Shown piece by piece: positions 43,771 to 53,601 of a stretch of DNA of 64,000 nucleotides (position 1 is the first letter of the stretch; every line of letters begins with the position of its first letter). The position numbers and the translations under genes are program-made. The notes below the pieces were generated by a model. That model worked only from the letters and a program-made list of their open reading frames with translations. It had not been told where the DNA came from and made no database searches. Source of the stretch: Anastatus disparis (Eukaryota > Arthropoda > Insecta > Hymenoptera > Eupelmidae); the NCBI GenBank assembly GCA_017163975.1, contig JAFFSR010000301.1:5157501-5221500 (forward strand), in the 5' to 3' direction.

Positions 43771-44406
43771 ACAAGGAGAGTGCATTGCATTTGGGTTTCG
43801 GATTTTTTTCCAACTTTGGAACACATGAAGCATTCGAGCTCGATTTTTTCCGAATTATGAGCAGTTTTGTGTGAATTAAAAAAAATTTACGTCTGCTTTA
43901 TAGATGTACATTTTTCGAACTACTTATTCTAGAATGTTTTTACTAATTACATATTAAAGTTGAGATTAAAACCTTTCGATTCAAAAAAATGTATTTAAAA
44001 AGCTGAAGTTGTTCGAAAGTTGTAAAGAAATACAAATAGCGCAAATATTTAGCTTAAAGTATGCATAGAAAATAAATGTTGCATTTTAGTCTAAATTTCA
44101 TCTTTATTTTAATTCCTTCATAACTTTCGAACAACTTGAGTTTTTGAATACGTTTTTTTTTTAATCGAAAGGTTTTAATCTCAACACTAATATGCAAATA
44201 GTAAAAGCCTTCTAGAATAAGTAGTTAAAAAATGTATAGTTATAAAGCAGATTCAAATTTTTTTTTAAATTGAGACAACTGCTCATAACTTAGAAAAAAT
44301 CCTGCGTTGGACCGAATGCTCGAAACTTTTTTCATGATTTTATGTAAGAAAAAGTTTTCTAAAGTTAGAAGTTGATCCGAAACCTAAATGCAGTGCATTC
44401 TCTTTG
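43771..44406. mobile_element. Foldback MITE, 636 bp, TA-flanked
   Basis: The left end TA|ACAAGGAGAGTGCATTGC is mirrored by GCAGTGCATTCTCTTTG|TA. The arms mirror to a centre near 44080, for example AAGCTGAAGTTGTTCGAAAG and CTTTCGAACAACTTGAG. Its GGAGAGTGC start resembles GGAGAGTATC of the 29238-29883 element, so they may be related. Confidence 0.8.
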
Positions 44407-44408
44407 TA

Positions 44409-45171
44409 AGTAAATAAATTAATTAATATCAATGTTTTTTGTATTAAATTCACACAACTAAATATATTGTCGAGTCAATGGAATAAAATGACACGTGTTA
44501 ATTTGACATTGATGTGTATGTTTCTTCAAAGTTAATTCAACATATATGTTTTTCAAAAGTTAATTCGGTTATTTTTATATCTTCCTAGCTTATATTAAAA
44601 ATTTTTATTATAATTTTTATATTAACCACTTTTTTTAACTACTTGAAGTTATATCAAAGATATTAAAATTTTGATTTTTTGTTTTTTTAGCACACACAGA
44701 AATAATTACGTGTTTTGTGAAAATTGTTGTAGAATATACAAATTGTGTGTAATTAAAATACATAGTTCCCATTTCACATAAGTATTATTTAAAAGTGCGT
44801 GATCGCACGTAAATACATAATCAACTAAACTGCATAAAATTTACACGAAACCTATTAAATTTAATAGAATATGTAGTTCTTAAATAGAATTGATAAAAAA
44901 ATTTGTGTATCTTATTTTTTCTTGTTTAAATATCTACATCCATTATGTGCTTAAATTAAATCCAATTTTTAACTGTGCAAGTTGACACCAATTCATAGTT
45001 GGTAATGTATTTAAGCGATGGGTGACAAAATTTCAATTTTATTTTACCTCGTCTAAATTTTGAGATATTAATAATGTTTAAAGCTATAATTTTTTATAAT
45101 ACCACTAAAGTTAAGAAAAAATAATATGATTGATTTTAATAAAAAAAAAAACATTCATTTGATTGCAATAG
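44409..45171. other. AT-rich DNA, presumably intron 5' of the SPCA exon
   Basis: No exon was recognised upstream of 45172. The terminal ATAG at 45168-45171 acts as the predicted splice acceptor. Confidence 0.4.
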
Positions 45172-45365
45172 GTTGTGTCAATGTGATTTGTTCTGATAAA
45201 ACTGGTACAATTACGAAGAATGAAATGACAGTAACTATTCTTGTTACTTCTGAAAATTATGTTGCGGACGTTACTGGTGCTGGCTACAATTCTGAAGGAA
45301 AAATAAAATTACGGAAATGTAATAATATTGAACTTGCCCAAGCTGCTATAGAAAATATGCTTGAA
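45172..45365 (+). CDS. SPoCk: SPCA-type Ca2+/Mn2+ ATPase exon (phosphorylation site)
   Basis: The exon encodes [20 protein letters not shown], the P-type ATPase phosphorylation motif DKTGT[LI]T in the form typical of secretory-pathway (Golgi) Ca2+/Mn2+ ATPases. [12 protein letters not shown] and [12 protein letters not shown] follow. It is flanked by an AG acceptor at 45170-45171 (phase 1) and a GAA|GTACAT donor, and joins in frame to the exon at 45441. The enzyme pumps Ca2+ and Mn2+ into the Golgi; Asp of DKTGT is the phosphorylated residue. Upstream transmembrane exons are not in the window before this point. Confidence 0.85.
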
Positions 45366-45440
45366 GTACATAAAATATCAAAATTTATATAAGGCTTATA
45401 TATAGCTGGAACTATTTTATTTATTTTAATATTATTTTAG

Positions 45441-45635
45441 GTAGGATGCGTTTGTAATAATGCAATCATACAAAATGAAACTCTATTTGGTCAACCTACT
45501 GAAGGTGCGTTGTTAGCGGCGGGAATGAAAAATGGAATGTATGGAGTATCAGATAAATATCTTCGCCTTCAAGAGTATCCATTTTCTTCAGAACAAAAGA
45601 TGATGGCCATTAAATGCATCGCAAAGTATGGCGAG
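45441..45635 (+). CDS. SPoCk: SPCA-type ATPase, next exon (nucleotide-binding domain)
   Basis: The acceptor TATTTTAG precedes [20 protein letters not shown], then EGALLAAG and [14 protein letters not shown], ending GAG|GTAAAT. The order matches the ATP-binding domain of SPCA pumps: CVCND/N, GxPTEGAL, and the YPFSSEQK that contacts nucleotide. It has 65 codons, no stop and consistent phase with the previous exon, so the pair looks under purifying selection. The following exon is not found in the next kilobases, so the gene either has a very long transposon-filled intron or is a fragment. Confidence 0.87.
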
Positions 45636-46785
45636 GTAAATTTTCAAAAAATGTTTTTTAATTTTTCAGTGTATTGTAAATAATATGAGGCTGTGACTTA
45701 TTTTATTCAATCAAAAGGAAGGATCAAATATTTGAATTATAATCACGTCCAAAATAAAAAAAAGGTTAGTTGTTAACGGCATGTCGGAGTTCCCCCTCTT
45801 AATAATATTTTCATTCAAAACTTATGAATAAACGGTGCGTCAAATCAAATGTTTTTGCTACAGTAAGAAAATTTGTAATATTAATCTGGAGTGTGGACAA
45901 GTCAAGAAATTCACTAAAACATTGTACATAAAAAGTTATAAGCAAACTTTTGATGTATACTATTTTGAGGTTAGGTTTATCGAACTGGATATCTAATTTT
46001 CATTCAAAGATCATAAAAAAATAACAATCTCAATTGAATTTTTATTTTAACAAAAATTATTGTATCGACATAGGTTTAATGCAGCCAAGTCATTACATTT
46101 ACTGAAATAATGAATTTAAAAAGATATAAATAAAATAAAAAAATAAAAAATTGATTTCAACAACTCCGACATCTCATTAAGATTTTCAAACAATTGCGAA
46201 AGTTGTTTAAAAATCTAGAAAAAGTAGAAGAAAATTTTTAATGTTTTCGGACAGATTTGTACTTTGGTAAGAAACAATTTTAATGTCAATAAAGTATATA
46301 TAATTCTCACCTTATTATTTAAATATCATATTGGTTCGTAAATTGATCGTTATTACATCAATTGAAATAATATAATTCTTTTATGGTTCAAAAGATGTGC
46401 CTAATTGAAAACTACTACATATTTGTTAATATGTTTAGCATGTGACATATGATCAATTTTTTACGCTATTTCATTATAGTCCAGTCACCCTACGTATTCA
46501 TCAATTTCGTGTAAAAATTAATTTAAAATATTTGAAGGTGGAAAGTCATAGAGGAGGATTAGTAGATGATAAATATTTAAAAAGGTACAGCTAGATTTGT
46601 CCTATTTTTCATAAACAATGATCAAAGTTGGAAGATTCAGTTTTTCCGCCTCAGAATTTTTTAATGACTATTTAGAGGAAAATGTTGAAAATGAAAGTTA
46701 TAGGCATTATAAAAACCTAAAATTTCATTATTGTGTACCTGAAAATCGGTAAACAATTTTTTAAGATAGTTGCGAAATAGTAGAT
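45636..46785. other. Presumed intron or flank of the SPCA gene
   Basis: AT-rich; no further SPCA exon or other ORF was recognised. Confidence 0.4.
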
Positions 46786-46904
46786 TTTCTTACAAGGAGA
46801 TAAAATGAAACTTCCGCACGTACGTGTTATGACGGTCGAGGCTGACGCCTCGACCGTCATAAACACGTACGTGCGGGCGTTTCATTTAATCTCCGTGTAA
46901 GAAA
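46786..46904. repeat. Near-perfect palindrome, 119 bp
   Basis: TTTCTTACAAGGAGAT and its mirror ATCTCCGTGTAAGAAA bound arms with CGCACGTACGTGTT and TATGACGGTCGAGGC. The centre is at about 46845. It has no ORF and directly abuts the inverted-repeat element at 46911. Confidence 0.9.
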
Positions 46905-46910
46905 TAATGC

Positions 46911-47598
46911 TTTTCTCTATCCCTAGGCGAAACCACGTAAATATAATTGTTATATAAATTAACAATTATATTTGCTTTTTTTGTTTTAGCGCGTGTATGT
47001 GTTGTTCTTTGCTGCCGCCCAGCATTTGTCACGCGAGTGACAACGAGCGTGACGGGGCTGGCGGCGGCAGCAAAGAAAAACACATGCACAAGCCTAAATC
47101 ACGAGATAAAGAAAGACACATAAAAAACACGCACACAAGAATCCTCTTTTATGAACGAGAAAGAGAGAGAGAGAAACACATAAAAACACACGCACAAGCC
47201 TCTTTTATTTTTTTATATGATTTAAAATGAGACAAAAGAGTTTGTACATTTTTTATAACACGACACTACTTATGATATAAGATTTTAAAGTTTAGAATCA
47301 TATTTCATTAGAATACAATTCGTTTTAATTTATAAGCGCAACGTATATACCGTCTGTCTTTTTTTTTGTTATGAGAGAGACAAAGACAGAATACAATCAT
47401 AAACACGAGCCTACGGCTTTTACCAACAGTTTTGGTTAGGTCGAGTCTATGTTTCTCTTCGAGAGATATTTTAACGTGAGGCACGGAAGGCGCCGACAGG
47501 AGGCGTGTTAGTCGTTTCAACTGTAGCTAAAAGTGCTACTTCTTCTAGTGTAAAGGCTCGGCGGAACCGCGTGGTTTCGCCTAAGGGATAGAGAAAAA
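46911..47598. mobile_element. Non-autonomous element with TTTCTCTATCCC ends
   Basis: The left terminus TTTCTCTATCCCTAGGCGAA continues with ACCACG. It is mirrored at 47569-47598 by CGTGGTTTCGCC and TAAGGGATAGAGAAA. The interior holds a second palindrome (CTTTGCTGCCGCC/GGCGGCAGCAAAG at about 47005-47078). There is no transposase and the target duplication is unclear. Confidence 0.65.
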
Positions 47599-47806
47599 CT
47601 CTTTTTTGCGCTGTATAATAAATGTTTATAACTTAAATTATAATTGCTATAAGTGATTCATAATACTTTGTTAGCCAGGCTATTATTGTTCTTTATAAGT
47701 ATAAAAAATTTCAGCCCGATTGGTTTGACAGTTTATGAATAATTCCATTGGTTTATTCTAAAGAACGTTTTTCTAAACAATCATAAGACGTCAGGTGAAG
47801 AATATA

Positions 47807-48104
47807 CACTGAGAGAATATTGGCCTCTGCTGTAAACTCTAGATACAGCTGTTGCATCGTTAATACGTGCAGAAGCGCTACAAAATTCGGGAGCCCAGCC
47901 GTCCCAAAACGATTAATATAGATTAGCTGAGTTTCTTTTTTCATCCACGAGAGGCGCTTTTGGTATATTATAGGCGCAAGACTAAGACGAATGCTGCATT
48001 GTTTTGGGACGGCAGCCGCACCAAATCAAAGGACGAATCGTTTCATGCGTTTTAGATTTCAGCTGTAGTAGTGAATGCAGCAGTTATACTAATATCTCTC
48101 AGTG
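47807..48104. mobile_element. MITE, 298 bp, CACTGAGAGA ends
   Basis: The ends are CACTGAGAGAATATTGG and, reversed, CACTGAGAGATATTAGT. The left flank is TA and the right flank is TG, a probable decayed TA duplication. Size and end type resemble the MITE at 51528-51816. Confidence 0.7.
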
Positions 48105-48402
48105 TGGAGGCATTTAACAAAATGGAATGGATTCTTGAAGGTTCAAACTATAAGATAAATCGAAAAAATTAATAATTTTTTTTTTTTAAATTATTTTTAA
48201 ATAGTTTATTTAGAAATGCACCATTTTTTGCTTAAAAATAAATGAAATATTTTTATTGTTTATTATGATAAACACTTCTAATTAGATGTGTTGGATAGTT
48301 AGTTCAAAAATACACATTTAATAAAAAAGAATTTTCTACAATCAATACGAGCCAAGATAATTTTTTTTTATTAAAAATTAATTTTTCAATTATTTATAAA
48401 TA

Positions 48403-49870
48403 CACTCAGCAAAAAAAAAATGCGCCACTTTTTTTTGGTCTAAAAAATGACGATTTTCAAATGATCATATCTCAACCAAAAATAGGCTAATTAAAGTGAT
48501 CCAAAATGGCAAATAAAGAATTTGGCTCCCTCTTTCAAATTTCGTTAGAAATATTTAGTTTTGTCTTTTTGCACATGCGCTAAGTCAAGAGAAGTGGGGA
48601 GTTATTTTTAAATCTAAAAAGTGCCATCTTTGCGCGATGCTACCAACTTTGAATGGATCAAACGAATAATTCTGATTACGGGATCTGAAAATTCAGATTT
48701 TTCTGAGCAATTTATTCTTCTAGAGCACATCGTTATAAGCATCAGATGCAGAACTACGAGTGAATGAAACCAATATAAGGTCAAATAAAAAATCAACCTT
48801 GAAAAAATTAAAATTAATTAAACACATACATAAACGGCACTTTTTCAGGGCCAACATGATGTGCAAAGCCCGATCGAACAACCTTCTCGTGGTGCGCATT
48901 GTTTCAAGCATTAGGTGCAGAACAACGAGTAAATGAAAACGGCGCGTTTTTTTGGCGAGATTTCTAGGCTTTTGATTTTAAAAAAAGACCAATATAAGGT
49001 CAAATAAAAAATCAACCTTCGGAAAATTGAATCCAATTAATGCTAACACTTTTAGAATCGCTTAATCTTAATCTAGGATCTGATTGATCTCACCACTTCT
49101 GACTCTTGGACTTTAAAGGTTAAATGCAGATATGACCTCCGAAAAATAGGAAAATATTAATTATTACGTTTTTTGAGTTTCTATAAAGTTTTTGGATATT
49201 TGAGAAAAAGGGCTTTTCAGTTTTCATTTCTAGACTTGATTTACATGTTGGTTGGCACAAACATTGTACCCGTAGTTTTAGAAAAATAGCAATGTGTCTC
49301 ACAGCCTGTTCACGTGGTTTCGATTTCGCTTTCTGCAATCCATTAACGAGTTTGCCGTCGAAATTGGCGTTACGCAATGTGCACCACGAGAAGGTTGTTC
49401 GATCGGGCTTTGCACATCATGTTGGCCCTGAAAAAGTGCCGTTTATGTATGTGTTTAATTCATTTTAATTTTTTTAAGGTTGATTTTTTATTTGACCTTA
49501 TATTGGTTTCATTCACTCGTAGTTCTGCATCTGATGCTCATAACGATATGCTCTAGAAGAATAAATTGCTCAGAAAAATCTAAATTTTTAGATTCCGTAA
49601 TCAGAATTATTCGTTTGATCCATTCAAAGTTGGTAGCATCGCGCAAAGATGGCACTATTTAGATTTAAAAATAACTCCCCACTTCTCTTGACTTAGCGCA
49701 TGTGCAAAAAGACAAAACTAAATATTTTCAACGGGATTTGAAAGAGAAAGCCAAACTTTTTATTTGCCATCTTGGATCACTTTGATTAGCCTATTTTTAG
49801 CTGAGATATGACCATTTGAAAATCGTCATTTTTTAGACTGAAAAAAGTGGCGCGTTTTTTTTGTCGAGTG
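48403..49870. mobile_element. Foldback element, 1.47 kb, about 500-bp arms, TA-flanked
   Basis: The left end TA|CACTCAGCAAAAAAAAAA is mirrored by TTTTTTTTGTCGAGTG|TA, both followed inward by GCGCCACTTTTTT-type sequence. The arms (48403 to about 48905 and about 49375 to 49870) keep near identity, for example GGCCAACATGATGTGCAAAG on both sides. A unique core of about 470 bp contains a partial third copy of an arm segment near 48900-49020. TA flanks and CACT ends fit the Tc1/mariner style. No transposase is seen. Confidence 0.88.
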
Positions 49871-50540
49871 TATTAGAAGTTGCAATTTTCACTAAATTTC
49901 AATGAAGACTTATATTTTAGAAAAAATTTATAGTTATATAAATATGATGTTCTAAACCTTTAAAGTGAAAGGTACATCTGCAAATGACCCTGGTGAAAGC
50001 AGCTTCAGCTTCGTTTTCTGGGTGGATATCGTCACCGCGAGCTGGGACTGCTCAAAAAAATACAATGTTTCGGTTCTAGATAACGTAGAACTTTTTTTTA
50101 AATCTTGGATAACTTAACGAACTCACTTATTTTACCACATTTAAATTTTTGACGTTAATGCTAACATTTTCTTCTTAACAAAATTGATTACATTCTCTTG
50201 ATATTTTTAAATAATTTATATTTAATAATTTAAATATTTATTAAAATCATAAAACGGCCCTTTCTTTGTGAATAAAATAACGTTTTCGAATTAAACATGA
50301 AAATGATTTTTTCCTGTATATTATATTTATATTTTAAGTATATTTTTTATTTATATCAAATTATTATTCAATTATATTTCTTGTAAAAATTATCACCAAT
50401 AAATTTATTAATAAATGTATTAATAAATGTATTAAAAAATATTTATATGATTTTTAAAGTATTTTAAATAAAGTAATTAATTTTTATTGAAATTTAATTA
50501 GCTACTTCATCATAATATTTACAAAATTAATTATTTTTAA

Positions 50541-50586
50541 TTTTCAGGCAACGTTTTGTCGACCAGTTTGTCGACCTCTTCAGACT
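50541..50586 (-). ncRNA. Possible degenerate hammerhead-ribozyme-like motif
   Basis: Read on minus, the segment has CTGAAGA, a GTCGAC stem repeated around AAACTG, then CAAAACG and TTGCCTG. CUGANGA and a downstream GAAA-like strand around a stem are the hammerhead core. Penelope-like elements carry such motifs in their terminal repeats (family knowledge). The GAAA strand is not intact here, so this is tentative. Confidence 0.25.
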
Positions 50587-50694
50587 AAAAAGAATTTTAT
50601 TAAAAAATAATTAATGATTACACAAATAATTGAAGAACAATAAACAAATACAAAAATAAATAAGCAAGGTCCCTACTAATTACACTGAAACGAT

Positions 50695-50698
50695 AAGT
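50695..50698. other. Target-site duplication AAGT (left) of Gypsy C
   Basis: AAGT precedes the left LTR and recurs at 62542-62545 after the right LTR. Confidence 0.85.
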
Positions 50699-51854
50699 TG
50701 TGACAACCTTGGGGATTAGGAGGTTGCACTAGGTATATGTTAAATAATACTACGTAAATTTGCAGGTAAAATAATTACAGAAAAAAAACGTACTTTATTA
50801 AGCAATTACACGATTGTAGCACACGCTCTTAAAATGGATGCCAGCCGCGTATAACGCACGTGACGCCGTTTCGCTAAATATATAGAAACTATCGGCAAGA
50901 AGGAAGCAGATAGTTTACAACAATCACGCACGCAAAAAGGGCTCAAGCATACACAAAAAAATATAATTTTAACGGCACGAAGGGAAATTAACACTAGGAC
51001 GCTCATGAGGTCGCCCGGCACACACGTCGCACAAATAAAGCAAAGAAATTACGCTGCTTTGCTAAGCACATTGGCACTCGCAAAATCAAGCCTCAAGACT
51101 TGATTTCAAATACACGAAAAAAAAGAATAAAGCTAATTCGTCTCACACACACTAAAAATTAGCAGATTATTGCGCACACACAAAAAAAAAGATACTGTAT
51201 AGTACGACAAGTGATAACGCTCTTTGCTCCGTGGTGACGACAGAAAGATTGAAGCAATGGCGAGTTCTTTCTGTCGACCAAGCTCGTTGCTCTTGCGGTA
51301 CGCTGCGCGCGCCGCAAGAGAGAGACATACGATCCTTAACGAACCCCAACTTAGCTACTCAAGTCAAGCGGCTTGCTAGCCCTATCTGCACCTATTGTAC
51401 AAGCCTTATAAACTCGTGTGTATGCCAACGAACTCGTATATGGTGTTACGAGTTTGACTCGCGTGGTCTGCTTTCCTTCTTGCCGACAGTCGTAGGCTAC
51501 TTTCTGTCGTCTTTATGCATATTACTACACTGAAAAGAAAGTGGTGAACTACGAGTCCCACGAAGTACTTCTGCTTTAACAAACAGTAAGCATGCAAATC
51601 TTTTCTCTGGTGGTGAGTGTGATGCCTCACAGAAGAAGCTAACCGTTCTTTTTGCGGGGCTTCTCAGTTCCCACTCGCGTCTCTCCAATGTGAAGTGGAG
51701 CTCTTTTGCCACAGAGGCGCTACTGTTCTCTTGCAGCGAGACTCCGTGCATACGAACTTAAGAGAGCGTGGTTCGACTACCGGTAGTTCAGCTACATCAC
51801 CATTTATTTTTCAGTGTATATATCTAAGTAACATGGTCAAATTGCCATGTTACA
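50699..51854 (-). repeat. Left LTR of Gypsy C (3' LTR), carrying a MITE
   Basis: 1156 bp including the 289-bp MITE at 51528-51816 and its TA duplication. The rest aligns with 61457-62541. Confidence 0.93.
51528..51816. mobile_element. MITE, 289 bp, inserted in the LTR with TA duplication
   Basis: The ends are CACTGAAAAGAAAGTGGTGA and, reversed, CACTGAAAAATAAATGGTGA. The other LTR supplies the empty site (ATTACTATATATCTAAG), which shows a clean TA duplication. It is probably mobilised by a Tc1/mariner transposase. Confidence 0.95.
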
Positions 51855-51870
51855 ATCCCCCCCCCCCCGC
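51855..51870 (-). promoter_or_regulatory. Polypurine tract of Gypsy C
   Basis: TCCCCCCCCCCCC on plus is a purine run on minus immediately inside the 3' LTR. Confidence 0.75.
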
Positions 51871-52671
51871 TACGTCAAACGCAAGAAAAAAGAACTAGAA
51901 AAAACTAAGAAATGATTGGAAATATAAAAATAGTAGGGCTTAGATTAAGATAACCGGTGTTATCTGCAGCGGTGTACAGTGTATATAGGCAAATCTTCTT
52001 CTGCTGTGTCTGCTGATGTTAATTTCGCTAAATTAAGTGTAAGTGTTTCGCGCTGTATATGAGGGTGCTTAATGTAAAATGACGCGACTGGCTTGTCCAT
52101 TTATTATTTACAAAAGTTATATTTCTTAAATCTAGTTATTTGAATATTTATTTAGTTAAAACACTTATATCCCACTCTTACATGTTGATACATTCACACT
52201 CCGAAGAAAAATTCTAATTTATTTACTATTCGTACAAAAAAACAGTATTGAATATTTATATTGTAAAGAAAATTCTACTTCCTGAGAGATGACGCTCTGG
52301 TGCTTTGTCGATGCATGCTGGGTTCTAAGATTATTATATTGCAGCAATTTTTATACTCATACAAGCTATTATAAAAGAATTGAGTTGAATAAAATTTAGC
52401 TAAGATAATTTTTATGTTGTATTAAACAGTAATCTATTAAAACAAAATATTGTGTAAATATAGTCTTTGAGCCTTAAAAAAATCGTTGCAAGTAGTTAGT
52501 AATTTGAATGAGCTTTATAATGAATGTAAATGAATGAAGGTTATTTTAGCAAGTTTAAAAAATACAAAAAAAATATTAATAGAAGCAAACAATGATTTGG
52601 GTAGCTGAAAGGGTTATGGGTTCGGGTTGGTAAGGTTCTATAATTAACTCCAAAAAAAATTTTTTTTTTTT
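51871..52671 (-). other. Non-coding 3' region of Gypsy C
   Basis: AT-rich stretch between the proline-rich ORF and the polypurine tract; no ORF was recognised. Confidence 0.5.
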
Positions 52672-53601
52672 CTATTTATTGTTTGGATTTGATCTAGTGT
52701 GATTCATGGCGTCTACATCTAATACATGTGCGCTTGGTAACGCCTGGTTTGCCACACGTATGGCAGAAGGTGCGTTTGGGTGCTCTACATACTGTCCAAT
52801 TATGGCTGTCATGGACGATACTTCGCGAGCTGGAAGGGCAGGGGTCGGGATAATAGCTGGAGGGGATATTTTCAAGGACATTAAGGAAGGGATCTTAGGA
52901 AGGGTAGTTTGGGATGTACTGGGTATTGGGCAGGGTGAAAGTGTAGCTAATAGTGGTGGTGGTGTATGTGGTGGAGGAGTGTGTTGGTGAACGGACTGAC
53001 TAGGTTGGATTGGATCGGGTTTTTGTGATGGAAGCTGAAAGGGGTAAATGGCTGCAATGGAGGGTAGGATGAATTGAAGGCACAGGACAGCTTGAGAAGG
53101 GGAGAGGGTAGGGGTTGGAGCAGGGATTTGAGGTAGAGGTGGTGAGTGTAGTAGGAATGGGTTGGAGGAGGGTGAGGTGGTGATGAGAGCTGATAGGGGT
53201 TGTGGTGGGGCTGGAAGTGGTTGTGGTGGAGCTAGAAGTGATGGTGGCGGAGCTGGAAGGGTGGCAGAGGTTGACGGCGCATCTATCTTATTCTCGGCAT
53301 CGCATAAGTGGTGGGTGCCTCTCATGCAGGCCCTAGTGCGTTGGCATTGCGGATTTTGGTGGCCTTCCACGTTTGCGCGCGTTTTCTCGTGTGCTAGCTG
53401 AAACGTCAAGTCGTTGTACGGCCCTCTGCCGGGTCCTACGCGTACTGCCCGCCTCATTTGGTGCAGATTGTTTGGCCTTGCTCGTTGGATTTCCTGAAAT
53501 AGAAGGTGATGGGTTATGGTGCTGTTGTCGTCGAGGCGGTATATATCTTTTAAGATCATTGACAAAAACTTTAGTCTGTCGCTTGGTGTCGACGTCTTCA
53601 A
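52672..53601 (-). CDS. Gypsy C extra ORF: proline-rich protein in env position
   Basis: The 309-codon open frame overlaps the integrase C-terminus by 269 bp in another frame. The first roughly 90 codons are therefore probably shadow, and the distinctive part begins near CMRGTHHLCDAENKIDAPST. It is rich in Pro, Ser, Ala and Leu (PPPSLLAPPQPLPAPPQPL, HTPPPHTPPPLL). There is no signal peptide, transmembrane segment or known domain. It sits exactly where element B has its own, unrelated third ORF. Low complexity means the open frame might be fortuitous. If real, it may be translated by re-initiation or from a spliced RNA. Confidence 0.4.
   Translation of the reverse strand: MKTSTPSDRLKFLSMILKDIYRLDDNSTITHHLLFQEIQRARPNNLHQMRRAVRVGPGRGPYNDLTFQLAHEKTRANVEGHQNPQCQRTRACMRGTHHLCDAENKIDAPSTSATLPAPPPSLLAPPQPLPAPPQPLSALITTSPSSNPFLLHSPPLPQIPAPTPTLSPSQAVLCLQFILPSIAAIYPFQLPSQKPDPIQPSQSVHQHTPPPHTPPPLLATLSPCPIPSTSQTTLPKIPSLMSLKISPPAIIPTPALPAREVSSMTAIIGQYVEHPNAPSAIRVANQALPSAHVLDVDAMNHTRSNPNNK

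Noticed and set aside
44680..44990. Possible MITE starting CACACAGAAATAATTACG
   Set aside because: No convincing mirrored end or duplication was found.
46997..47230. 77-codon ORF with Lys/Glu/Arg
   Set aside because: It arises from a CACA/GAGA-rich core and palindrome, with no family resemblance.
48614..49662. Two identical ORFs in opposite orientation (IFYLTLYWFHSLVVLHL)
   Set aside because: They are mirror copies produced by the foldback arms, not genes.
51167..51751. ORFs inside the Gypsy C LTR
   Set aside because: They lie in LTR and MITE sequence, and the same ORFs recur in the other LTR at 62110-62521, so they are repeats rather than genes.
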